From Humulus lupulus (Eukaryota > Streptophyta > Magnoliopsida > Rosales > Cannabaceae): DNA of 64,000 nucleotides. The translations under genes were made by a program, and so were the position numbers. The notes beneath the pieces were generated by a model. The model was not told the DNA's origin, ran no database searches, and worked only from the letters and a program-made list of their open reading frames with translations. This document shows positions 11,758 through 21,462 of this stretch, in pieces (position 1 is the stretch's first letter; the number at the start of each line of letters is the position of its first letter). The DNA lies in the NCBI RefSeq assembly GCF_963169125.1, contig NC_084795.1, positions 186,904,214 to 186,968,213 on the forward strand, read 5' to 3'.

Positions 11758-12129
11758 TGTGACGCCCCACATCACTATGGCTGCTTTCTGGAATGACGAC
11801 TGGCCCTACAAACCAAGACAAGTCTTTCCAGCGTGCATTGTCCTCACTCGCACACTTCCTGGGAAAACTTCCCAGGAGGTCACCCATCCCTAGATTACTC
11901 CAGGCCAAGCACGCTTAACCATGGAGTTCTTAAGTGATGGGCTACCGAAAAGAAGATTCACCTTCCTGATATAGGTAGTACCCATCAATCCATTTAAGCC
12001 CTCTTCGACTGTGTAGTCCCATACCTACACAGTCTTAGAATCATTACACTTGACCTTCCCCAGGCGGTGTGGGACTGCACAGCTTACCCGGTCTTTCCCC
12101 TTATGGATCACGGGATTTTGACTGTCACA
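11758..12129 (-). repeat. Cassandra LTR (5' LTR of the chimera), 372 bp
   Basis: It starts tgtgacgcccc and ends gactgtcaca on the plus strand, matching both LTRs of the complete Cassandra at 53043-53860 along its whole length. It contains the 5S rRNA-derived block that defines Cassandra TRIM elements. It is not an independent solo insertion: the bases beside it on the inner side (ccaag) do not match the outer side (cgtca). Confidence 0.92.
11860..11960 (-). other. 5S rRNA-derived segment with pol III internal promoter remnants
   Basis: The minus strand contains GGATGGGTGACCTCCTGGGA (box C region, about 11870-11889) and TTAAGCGTGCTTGGCC (box A region, 11903-11918), with GGAGTAATCTA between them. 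The spacing matches plant 5S rRNA. The start and end of a true 5S gene are not present, so this is the 5S-like part of the Cassandra LTR, not a ribosomal gene. Confidence 0.88.
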
Positions 12130-12134
12130 CGTCA
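12130..12134. repeat. target-site duplication cgtca, right copy (chimera)
   Basis: Directly follows the LTR end ...tgtcaca and equals 5002-5006. Confidence 0.8.
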
Positions 12135-12370
12135 GGTCTCTAGCGTACCCCGAGCTGAATGCATCATCAGCTCGTGTCGCGGATGTTATGCCTTATAAAC
12201 ATTACAAGCTCGTACTTATTGCTTTACATTCCCCAACTCGTGTTATTGACTTGGGGAATCGTGCTGCCTTTGTGGAGAAAATATGGACTTATGGATCATC
12301 TATTGGAGTCTTTTACTCGCCAACTTTACACGAGCTGAAGAAAAGACTCGTGCTGAATTTTACGATGCAC
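12135..12370 (-). repeat. Probable remainder of the left Tat element's 5' LTR
   Basis: If the chimera is removed with one TSD copy, this stretch continues the LTR that stops at 5006. It repeats the word agctcgtg/acgagct several times (about 12170, 12305, 12345). I see no gene in it. The outer end of the LTR cannot be fixed without the partner copy. Confidence 0.4.
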
Positions 12371-12830
12371 AATTTTTATTTTGTAATTTTTTTCTATAAT
12401 GCAACTTATAACTAATCATATATATTCACAAAAATATCTTTATATATACTATTAAGTTTTTCAAAAAAATGTATGAAATAAAAAAGCATAAAGATAATAA
12501 AAATTTATAATATCAAGATAATTGAGATAATATAGTTATTTATATTAATTATAAACAATAATGTAGGTAAGAATATTTATTTTAATGGTACACTAATTTA
12601 ATTTCGAAAAATATAAACTATTTTTATAAATGTCATGAAAATGTTTTTTCTTATGTCATGTTTGTTATTTTCATAAATTAACTGTCCAAATTTTTTAAGA
12701 ATGATACACCATATATTTTATATTTTTTATGTATTAAAAGAAAAAAGAAATAAATATAGCATTTAGGGACCTAAATGATACGATTTGAAAAAGTTGGGAA
12801 CCTAACTGATAAAAAATCAACTTTTGAGAC
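12371..12830. other. AT-rich stretch without recognisable genes
   Basis: Strongly A/T-rich sequence with no open frame or LTR end. Near the right edge there is a run of repeated 'acctaa' phrases (about 12768-12835). It lies where the 3' untranslated region and 3' LTR of the second Tat element should be, but no copy of that element's LTR (27229-27838) is found, so that LTR has been lost. Confidence 0.5.
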
Positions 12831-12837
12831 CTAAGAG

Positions 12838-13614
12838 TTGCAAAGATGGTATCAACCAGTCCCTACTCCAAAGATGAAGATAAGGGCAGCTGCCTTGGCC
12901 AGCATGATAGACATAAAAAAAAGCATCAAAGAGATGGTCATGGAGAGCAACTTAAGGCTGGTCGGCCTTCTGACACCTCACCAAGATGTGAGGGAGTCCA
13001 CAACAGGGAGTTCTATTGGAACAAAGATCCCCAAGCATCACCAAGATGTGTCACAACCTCCGAGGAGGCGAGCTACAGGAGTGAACATTAGGGAACCTTC
13101 CACACCCCATGAGCTGCTACTATCCTTACTCAAAACAGGCGGCATCCCAGGGAAAGAGTAGCGATCCCTCAAAGAAAAGGGCTTGAACTGAGGGTCCTCC
13201 TGCACCTATTCCTTCCAATGAAACTACTCCTCCACCAGCTCCCATCGACCAGACTCCTCAACCAGCTCACGTCAACCTAACTCCTCCACCATCTCTTGTC
13301 GATCAAACTCCTCTTGATCAGCTAGGAGATACTCAAGGAGAGATTATCATGAACATAGCCTTCAACTCAGCCAACGACAAGCTGAAGAAGTTTTCAAGGT
13401 ATCAGCGCAGCTGAGAAGACATCAGCAACACTAGATCCATGAAGGTCAACAAAAATTTTAGCCGTGGGCTAAACGAAGTACTCAGCGTAAGTTACCATTT
13501 TTGTTGTGCTTTAATTTTTTACCTTGTCCTTTACTTCTGCTAACATCTTTATCTTTTCTCTGATCGCAAGGAGTTCTAACCTTGAGTCCTGGTTGGCGAC
13601 GCTCGGAGGCGATG
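12838..13614 (+). pseudogene. 5' part of the antisense extra ORF of the second Tat element
   Basis: Two overlapping frames (12838-13161 and 12846-13091) and a later Pro/Gln-rich stretch (PPPAPIDQTPQPAHVNLTPP, about 13195-13320) lead to IAFNSANDKLKKFSRYQRS and then KVNKNFSRGLNEVLS near 13490. A GTAAGT donor-like site follows, and after a pyrimidine-rich stretch the frame seems to resume near 13570. It runs into the insertion at 13615 and continues at 19840. It is opposite in strand to the pol gene at 21463-27100, the position of the antisense extra ORF described for Tat-lineage elements. Function unknown. Confidence 0.6.
13610..13614. repeat. target-site duplication cgatg, left copy
   Basis: Immediately before LTR start tgtaaagcc. 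It is repeated at 19840-19844 after the 3' LTR. Confidence 0.9.
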
Positions 13615-14535
13615 TGTAAAGCCCCAAATTTCCTAATAAGGTTTAGGACCTTGATTAGGAGGCTGGGAGGGCCATAATTGATTTATTATGCTATTTAATG
13701 ATAATATGCATGTTTAGGTGTATTAAATATGCATGTGAACCCATTTGTGATTAATTGGGTGTTTTTCATATTTTGATCATTTCGGGCATTTTTGGCATAT
13801 ATGTGTGAAATGGGCGTGGTGCTTTGTTATTATTTGGTTATGCCAGGGTTACCCAGCACAAGACGATCCTAGGAGGTAAGCTAGTGGGAAAGTCACAACG
13901 GGATTTATGCTTGACTTGGAGTAAGTCAAGGGGTATTTAGAGCATTACCGGGTTATTGGGTAATGGGAATTAATATTTGGTGATAAACTGGGAGTTAGTA
14001 AGATCAGTGGGAAATTCTGGAAGTTTTGACTATAATATCCCTGGGGGTGTTTTCAGGACCCCGAGCATTAGGTTTTATTGGAAGCTACTCAAGCTTAAAG
14101 TAACCGTTTAAGAAATAAAAAGAACGTTCTGTACGTTCTCTCTCCCTAAAAGTTCCCTTTTCGTCTCCCGATCGCGTTTTCAAAGATAACTTGAGTTCTA
14201 GGAGTCGGATTCAAGTGAGGATCGAGGCATAGCAATCCTAAGGAGAATTAGAAGCTTATTAGCCGAAGGATTTAGTTGGAAATAACTCAATTGGAGGTAA
14301 TTCAAGTTTAAGTTTTAAGTTTTTAAAAGTTTTTAAGCTTGAATTGGACTTTGTGAATCGTTGAGTTTTTAGTTTGTTTGAGCCTCAAGTTTTGGTGGTT
14401 TTGGACCATTGGGGAGTTTGGGAACTTTGATTTGATGATTTGGGAATGTTTAGACATGTTTTTGGGAGGTTTTAAAAGGTTAAAAACGAAGAAAAATGGC
14501 TGCCCCGAAGTTGGGCTACGGCCCTGTTCTTGGGC
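13615..14535 (+). repeat. 5' LTR (truncated) of the 13.6-19.8 kb element
   Basis: It follows the 3' LTR (17096 onwards) base for base with scattered differences until about 14525-14537, where LTR sequence gives way to gag. About 1.8 kb of LTR, the PBS and the leader are absent. The part kept includes the LTR start, so any U3 promoter would be retained. Confidence 0.88.
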
Positions 14536-15067
14536 TCGGAAGGAAAGGTTTGCTCAGGGCATTAGAGTTTCCCCAGCACATGAAGTCTCTACCTATGCTC
14601 AGGTGGTAGAGAAGGCTCTTGCTGTTGAGAGCATTAGAGATGAGAAAAAGAGTGCCACGGGGCATGGATCTCAGATAGTGGCACCTCCATTTAGTGGAGC
14701 AAGCAAGAAGAAAAGCTGGAAGCCTTACCCAGAGTGCGCTCGGTGTAAGTGGCATCATCTGGGAGAATGCCGAGCAAGGTCATGTTTTGCTTGTGGCATG
14801 GTTGGGCATCTAAAAAAGGATTGCCCAAGGCTAAGAGAGCTTGAGCGAAAGAGGATAGACAGCTCGAATTTGGCTCGAGTGTTTATTCTGAGGCAGTCAG
14901 AGTATGAGACTGAGACTAGCTCCTCGGGAGTGGCAGGTCAGTTTTCTAGTTCTGAGTTTTGTGTTATGCTGATTGGTTTTGGTGGCATGCGGTTCTTTCT
15001 AGAGAGGCATAAAGTTGATATGATGATCACATGGTTATGTTGTGATGGGAACGCAGTATGGAATTGA
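14378..15067 (+). pseudogene. LTR-gag fusion ORF (229 residues) with zinc knuckles
   Basis: Residues 1 to about 53 are translated LTR (MSLKFWWFWTIGEFGNFDL...); the same open LTR frame is seen in the 3' LTR at 17849. From ERFAQG (about residue 54) it becomes Tekay gag: YAQVVEKALAVE, then a first cysteine-rich unit CARCKWHHLGECR and a canonical CCHC knuckle CFACGMVGHLKKDCP near residues 135-149. The capsid part upstream is deleted. The gag reading frame is open to 15067, which is long for such an old copy. The fusion is probably accidental; whether it is expressed is unknown. Confidence 0.75.
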
Positions 15068-17055
15068 CTTAAGAAATAAGTTGGGTTATGGAAATGACTC
15101 ATCAGTGATTTTGACAAGGCTGGTTTCGACTGGCAATGCTAAATGGTAAGGAAAGAATAGTGTCTCTTGGGCTTGAGAGCTAGAGTTTTATGGCGAGGAA
15201 ATGTATAAAACTCCTAGCTAGTGTGATGGATACCACTTAGTTTGTGCCAGTGGGATCAGGACAAGCAGGACTAGTCTGTGGGTTCCTGGATGCGTTTCCA
15301 GGGGATAGCCAGGATTTCTGTAATATGAAGAGAGAAAATAGTGGCTTGATTAGTACCAAGGATAGAGCTGAATTGAGGGCGTTGTATTGAATGACTTAAT
15401 AGATTTGTAAGAACTTGAGGTTTAGGTATTGAATCAGATGGAATTCTCAAAAGTTGATCTTTGATCTGGTTAGTACCAGTTAGGGATCAGGGGAAAAGTA
15501 TATGCAAAAGGTTGTGTTTTTATCAGATAAGAGCACTAGGAAGTGCTGGATTGTATTTTGAGAATTTATTTAATAGTAAGTGTATATGATCAGATGAACA
15601 GAGCATTCAAGGGATTATTTGAGTGGGAATCTGTGATCGTCTGGGACGATGGTATTGTGATGTATTCTCTGTGGAAATTTGGCACCTTAGAAGGCAAGAG
15701 TGTCCTTGGATGGGCATGGTATTATATGTGTTTTCTGGAAAGAGTTTTGAGTTTCTTTTTACAGGTAAGAATCAATTGGCAGGTTGTTATGACACCTCGG
15801 TGATACAAAGAATGATTGATTATGTAACATGTTGGTTAAAAGGATAGATGACTAAGTGAATCACAGATAAAAAGGATTGAATGGAAGTCTTAGCTGGATT
15901 AGCTAAGAGTGTTACAGTGTCAGGTATGAATCTATTGTGACATAAGGATCAGACTTGGGGTCTGATGGACACTGGGATTAATGGGAGATTCTGGATGAAT
16001 CTCATGTTACTTTCTGATTCTCTTCATTCAGGCATCATGTCAGTATACCAAAGTATGAAAGCTTTATAATGATGGCCTGAGATGGAGAGGGGCATAATGG
16101 AATGCATGATAAAGTTCTCAATCTGTTAGCAGATTCAGACAAGGTATCAGGAAATCAGTAAGGTCGTTGCAGCCTTTGAGTATGTTGTAATAGAAATAAG
16201 AAACCATCGCGATAGGCTTTGCAGTTGGGTTGCCCGAGAAACTGGGTCAGCATGATTGACTTGGGTCATTTTGGACCAATGTTGTGAGTAAGTGTATTTT
16301 TGTTTGTGAGAATAAGTAACACAGCGGACCAGTATTCAAATCTCTATGTGAAAAAGATAGTGTGCCTTCTTGAGATTTCAAGGTCTATCTTATCAGATGA
16401 AGACTCTATTGTTACTTCCAGGGTATGGAGGGGTAAAGGGAAGGCGATGAATATATAGATGGAATTCAGTATAGTTCATTGTTCTCAGGCTGATCATAAT
16501 CAGAGGGAGAATTGTCCAGAGTTGAAAGGGTACCTAATGAGATAAGGTATGGTAGAACTTGTTCGTCACCCATTCATTGGAGTGAGATGGGTGAGATGTT
16601 ATATCTGGATCATGAGATGGTTCAGGGGACCATTGGGATTATTAGAGGTTGGAGCTTGGATGCTCACTTCTAAGAGTGAATAGAAAAGAACTACTTAATT
16701 GAAAAGCAGGAACATAGGGTTTCAGGTAGGAAGTTGTGTCTTCCTAAGTGAATCACCATGGAAAGGGGTGATGAGTAAAGGCAAGTTGAGCCTAGATTAG
16801 TATGAAAGTTTGAGTCCTGGATAGAACTGGTCAGATATCCTGTTGTTGGACCATAGTTTTGGTTATGACGGTTGTACATTGTTTTATGTATTTCCATGCA
16901 GTGGACATGGGTTGAAAGAACTCATGAGTTGAATTATGAGAATCTGGGAACAAAGTGTACCTTGATTTAAGGTATGTTGCAAAAACAATGAGGTCGAGAG
17001 AACGACCTGAGAAACTGGAATCAGTTGTGCGGAATTGATATTCCGGGCGGTTCAC
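15068..17055 (+). pseudogene. Eroded pol of the 13.6-19.8 kb element
   Basis: No open frame, but pieces align by eye with the better copy at 39100-49660. At 15225-15330 is the protease-RT linker ('gggatcaggacaagcagga', 'ctagtctgtg'). At 15960-16050 is the integrase zinc-finger lead ('gatggacactgggatt'). At 16230-16400 is the integrase core, and at 16570-16860 the post-integrase region with an SPWK-like 'tcaccatgg' word. RT and RNase H are barely traceable, so internal sequence is missing. Nothing here can encode a working enzyme. Confidence 0.65.
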
Positions 17056-17057
17056 AT

Positions 17058-17095
17058 AAATTTCGAGGACGAAATTTCTATAAGGAGGGGATAGT
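17058..17095 (+). promoter_or_regulatory. Polypurine tract region
   Basis: Reads aaatttcgaggacgaaattt, then ctataaggaggggatagt directly before the 3' LTR start tgtaatgcc. It is the plus-strand primer site for the Tekay-type element. Confidence 0.92.
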
Positions 17096-19839
17096 TGTAA
17101 TGCCCCAAATTTCCTAATAAGGTTTAGGACCTTGATTAGGAGGCCGGGAGGGCCATAATTGATTTATTATGCTATTTAATGATAATATGCATGTTTATGT
17201 GTATTAGATATGCATGTGAACCCATTTGTGATTAATTGGGTGATTTCCATATTTTGACCATTTCGGGCATTTTTGGCATATATGTGTGAAATGGGCATGG
17301 TGCTTTGTTATTATTTGGTTATGCCAGGTTTACCCAGCACAAGACGATCCTAGGAGGTAAGCTAGTGGGAAAGTCACAACGGGATTTAAGCTTGACTTGG
17401 AGTAAGTCAAGGGGTATTTAGAGCATTACCGGGTTATTGGGTAATGGGAATTAATATTTGGTGATAAACTGGGAGTTAGTAAGATCAGGGGGAAATTCTG
17501 GAAGTTTTGACTATAATATCCCCGGGGGTGTTTTCAGGACCCCGAGCATTAGGTTTTATTGGAAGCTACTTAAGCTTGAAGTAACCGTTTAAGAAATAAA
17601 ATGAACGTGCTGTACGTTCTCTCTCCCTAAAAGTTCCCTTTTTGTCTCCCAATCTCGTTTTCAAAGATAACTTGAGTTCTAGGACTCGGATTCAAGCAAG
17701 GATCGAGGCATCGCAATCCTAAGGAGAATTAGAAGCTTATTAGTCGGAGGATTTAGTTGGAAACAACTCAATTGGAGGTAATTCAAGTTTAAGTTTTAAG
17801 TTTTTAAGCTTGAATTGGACTTTGTGAATCGTTGAGTTTTTAGTTTGTTTGAGCCTCAGGTTTTGGTGGTTTTGGACCATTGGGAACTTTGATTTGATGA
17901 TTTGGGAATGTTTAGACATGTTTTTGGGAGGTTTTAAAAGGTTAAAAACGAAGAAAAATGGCTGCCCCAAAGTTGGGCAGCGGCCCTTGGTGTGGGCGCC
18001 GCAGCGCTTGCCTCTGGTTGTGCTGGGGGCCGCGGCTCAAGGATCTAGGGCCGTGGCTCAGGCAGGCTTTTGAGCCCGTTTGGGTGTTTTGACCCTGGGA
18101 ACATGGTTTTAGGCCTCGGGATCATTCCTACTACCCGGATTAGTGAGGATTGATGTCTTGGAGGCTAAGTTTTAGTTCAAGCGTAGGTTTAAGAACTTGA
18201 ACTCATTCGATCACCATTTATGGTTGTGACTAGGTTATCACTAGAGGCTTGGAATCAGGATCGTGCTTATGGCTCATTTGTTGGTAACCTGTGCTTGGAC
18301 CCAAGGTAAGAAAGCTGCACCCCATGTGTGACATGCATGGCTTTTTATGATGCATGTTGGATGTTTAAATGTAAACATTGATAGCATAATGAATGCTTCG
18401 CAACTTTGCCCATTTGCATATGATTATTGTTGAGGCATGCTGGATGGTTAAATGTGATGCATGAGATGCACGAGAAACATGTGATTAGGTCATGCCATGA
18501 ATGATGAATATGAGAGTGGTCAGAGCTTGAGTCTCTGTGTTTGTGCACGATCATTATTATGCTCACAATTGTTTAGTAAGCATGTTGAATGCCTCATCTT
18601 TGGATGTGTGACATATGATATATGTTTGATAGCATTGCTTACTTGTTCATGGCTTTGACTAACTAGTCAGAATTGGCAAAGGTGTTAGTATCAACTGTGA
18701 AGCAGTGACTTATTAGTCAGGTTCGGCAGTGGAAGTGGAACTGGGCACTGGTCACATTGGGCTGACTCACTAGACAGGACGGCCTTAGCGTGTTCCACGC
18801 AAGCCATGTCGATTAGACCTAATCGACCTTCTACATTGAATGACTCAAAGAGCATTAATGAAGGACCGACCTAAAGTTCGATGAATATAAACAAGCGCTT
18901 ATCTAGCCAAAGGCTAGTCATTTAGAGCCAGGGCTAGCGAGCCCCATGACCGTTAGGTCACATGTCTATGGGCACCGACCCTCAGTGACATGCTTGTCAG
19001 TCACTCATTTTATAAGAGCCATTGCAAGAAAGCCTAGGTAACGGTGTCGTTACACGGCTATGGGCACTGGGCCCCTAGTGACTTGTTTGTCGGTCACTCA
19101 GTATGGTTTAACATGACCTCAAAGTGATATTCACTCATCCGATCAGAGCTATGACCTCTGTATGATCATTTTGATCATCATATGCATGGCTTTGGGCACT
19201 GAGGCCCCAGTGACTTGCTTGTTGGTCACTCAGCATGGTCAACCAGAACCTCAAGTGTTGCGACACTCATCTGATTAGGATTGACTAGATAGTCCTCCAA
19301 TTAGAAAGGGTAGGACTTCTTATCCTGGATACCCCAACATTGTTTGAATTCATTTGCATGCTGAATAGAGCTATGTTTGCTAGGCATGCCAGATATGATT
19401 TGATATCATGATATGACTGTTCATGAGCATATGAGTTTTCTTGCTGAGCTTTGGCTCACGGGTGCTTTGTGGTGTAGGTAAAGGCAAAAGGAAGCTGGAC
19501 CATCCTTGAGTTGGAGAGCTTAGGTGATGACGTGTACATATGCAGTTGCTCGACCAATACTTGGGCGAGGTTTGAAAGAGGAACTAGGGTTAAACCCTGT
19601 TTTGCCGCTTAGAACGGCCTGTTGTAAATATTCTCTTGTAATAGACTCTGAAATTATATTTTTGGGATCCCAATGTATATAGTAAACGTTCTAGAGAAAC
19701 GTTACATCTTAACCGAAATTTTTAATCCCTAAACCCCTAATCATACTTAGTTACACATTTATGGCCAAATGACTCGATTAGCGAGTTTAGCACTGTTTGC
19801 AATGTGCACTGTAGCGGTCCCTGGAGTTAGGGCATTACA
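17096..19839 (+). repeat. 3' LTR of the 13.6-19.8 kb element, 2744 bp
   Basis: Runs from tgtaatgcc to ggcattaca. It contains a GC-rich patch around 17975-18065 (gccgcggctc, gccgtggctc), a series of short imperfect repeats naming 'gacttg...gtcactca' between about 18700 and 19260, the GCTCACGGGTGCT block at 19454 with the splice-donor-like GTAGGTAAAG, and a GGGATCCC block at 19663. Confidence 0.93.
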
Positions 19840-20447
19840 CGATGGCTGCTGAATACGCTAAAGAGACCAAAGTTGTTGACGAGAGACTTGGCAAGCAGCT
19901 CAAAATGACCGAGACCAAACACGCTGATCAGCTCAAGGCAGCCGAGGAGAAAAATGTCGAACAGCCACGAGCTGCTGAGGAGAAGATTTCCAAACTGGTT
20001 GGGGAGTTGATGCAACAAAAGGAGGCCCTAGCCAAAGTCACTGAATTGAAAGAGAGGTATAAGGAGTCCTCAGTGTTGCCCTACAAAGAGGCCTCCAAAT
20101 TCAAAGATGAACTGGTGATCAGTAGGAAAGAGACTCTTAAGTTGGAAGAGCGACTCAAATTGCTCGAAGAGACTAACGCTAGTGACGTGGAGAGGTTCAG
20201 GGGAGCAACGTTTAACTACTTTTATATGTTCTGGAAAAACAATCGTCGGGTGAACTTCGATTATTTACCAGAGCGTATGAAGCAGGCTGAGCTGGCAAAA
20301 TGTGTTGCTCGCTTTGAAGACGAGACAGCTCAGGGATCCCCCGAGATTTTTTTGGTCATAGGTATCAAAGGCATTGATGAGGGTGTTGATACTACAGTCG
20401 ATCAGCAGCCTCAACAAGATCCTCCTATTGCTCCTGCTGTTTCATAA
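19840..20447 (+). pseudogene. 3' part of the antisense extra ORF of the second Tat element (coiled coil)
   Basis: 201 residues are open from 19842. Residues 1-115 are a highly charged, Lys/Glu-rich helix with leucine heptads (coiled coil). They are followed by FNYFYMFWKNNRRVNFDYLP and MKQAELAKCVARFEDE, then an acidic/glutamine-rich tail ending DPPIAPAVS. This FxYxFW..N...DFxYLP type module is found in plant gypsy-associated extra ORFs (of the kind annotated 'putative gypsy type transposon'). The apparent ATG is in the duplicated target sequence, so the true start is upstream at 12.8 kb. The strand is opposite to pol. I first considered a host coiled-coil gene and rejected it. Confidence 0.65.
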
Positions 20448-21462
20448 ATCTATTTATTTCGTTTTAATTTGTAACTAGGACACACGAACTACGGTTCCTA
20501 ATGTCAAGACAATATTTTGCTGCATAGGGCAGATTTTAATTAATTATCAATTACATCCGAGTAGCAACTGCTCGCGGTGTAAAACATTTTACTTTAATAT
20601 TATAATATTTGCAATTTATTATAACATATGCTCGCATGACCGAACTTAGCATAGCACTTTGTTTTGATTTAATAAAATTTAAACAAAATTTTGAAAAATA
20701 CCTAAGTACCATAGTATGCTTTCCCTTATTTTTCTCGTGTGTTTACATATGCCTATTGATATGCTGTGCTTGCTTAGTATCTTATATGCCCCCCAAGTGA
20801 TTGAGGAGCATAAGGTCCTCAATCACTTGCCAAGACCAAGACCTGTTCGAAAATTACAGCTCATAAAAATACTTATAAAAAGTGATTATATAGAAAAACA
20901 ACACACATAATGAGAAAATACTTGTAATAAATACAATAATTGGCAATAATAACTGTTTGTGCATAGTTTTATATATTTCTCATAATAAATGGACAATCGT
21001 GTCTGTACGAGTGATCAAAAAATTGACTCACACTTATAAGCGACTAGTCATACGACTGACTAACCCTTGTTCACAAACTTGTAAAAAGAGAAATTAATAC
21101 AAGCCAGTTCTTTAAAAAGGACTGTTTATTGATAATACTTGCACAGGTGTTCTCCATTCCAATAGTGAGGAATGAGATCTCCATTTAAGCGAGCAAGTTT
21201 ATAGGTGCCTGGTTTGAGGACTTCTTTAGTTTGATACGGCCCTTCCCAGTTAGGTCCAAGCACTCCAGCGACTTGATCGCGGAGGTTAAGAAAAACTCAT
21301 CTAAGTACCAAATCTCCCACGTTAAATTTTCTTTAGCATACTTTAGAGTTGAAATACTGAGCGACCTTTTGCTGGTAAGCTGCTACTCGGAGCTGAGCTT
21401 GCTCGCGCCTTTCATCGACCAATTCCAAAGATTCCATTAATAACTGACTATTAATACTATAA
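20448..21462 (-). other. Non-coding spacer between Tat integrase and antisense ORF
   Basis: AT-rich, with no protein domain from 20448 to about 21130. From about 21130 to 21462 the minus strand shows broken post-integrase coding sequence. A perfect inverted repeat lies at 20794-20829 (separate entry). Confidence 0.55.
20794..20829. repeat. Perfect 14-bp inverted repeat with 8-base loop
   Basis: caagtgattgagga, loop gcataagg, tcctcaatcacttg. It follows a ccccc run (20789-20794) and lies downstream of the antisense ORF and downstream of pol on the other strand, where the two transcripts would converge. Confidence 0.85.

Larger units (their letters stand above)
5007..12129 (-). mobile_element. 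Chimeric retrotransposon with unlike LTRs (Tekay-type 3' LTR and body, Cassandra 5' LTR)
   Basis: On the minus strand the order is Cassandra LTR (12129-11758), iMet-type PBS, a Tekay-like interior (11757-7280), polypurine tract, and a 2.27-kb Tekay-type LTR (7279-5007). The direct repeat cgtca flanks both outer ends (5002-5006 and 12130-12134), exactly abutting tgtaacg on the left and ...tgtcaca on the right. The sequence following the PBS matches the Tekay leader of the element at 37674 and not the Cassandra interior at 53417-53487. Normal reverse transcription gives two matching LTRs, so this arrangement is unusual. See findings. Confidence 0.8.
13615..19839 (+). mobile_element. Tekay-type Ty3/gypsy element, plus strand, 6.2 kb, internally deleted
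   Basis: Bounded by tgtaaag... and ...ggcattaca and by TSD cgatg. Order: truncated 5' LTR, gag, faint pol remnants, polypurine tract, full 3' LTR of 2744 bp. The end of the 5' LTR, the PBS and the start of gag are missing in one deletion. By eye the retained 0.9 kb of the 5' LTR differs from the 3' LTR at roughly 25-35 positions, so the insertion is not recent. It split the antisense ORF of the surrounding Tat element. Confidence 0.9.

Noticed and set aside
11860..11960. A 5S ribosomal RNA gene
   Set aside because: Only the central promoter-like part matches, it lacks proper gene ends, and it recurs inside the Cassandra LTRs at 53145 and 53588.
11758..12129. Ordinary solo Cassandra LTR inserted next to a gypsy element
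   Set aside because: A solo insertion should have matching 5-bp flanks; here ccaag and cgtca differ, whereas cgtca matches the far end of the gypsy LTR at 5002-5006.
19842..20447. Host coiled-coil protein gene
   Set aside because: The start codon lies in a target-site duplication of an inserted element, the real 5' part is at 12.8 kb, and the place and strand fit the antisense ORF of a Tat element.
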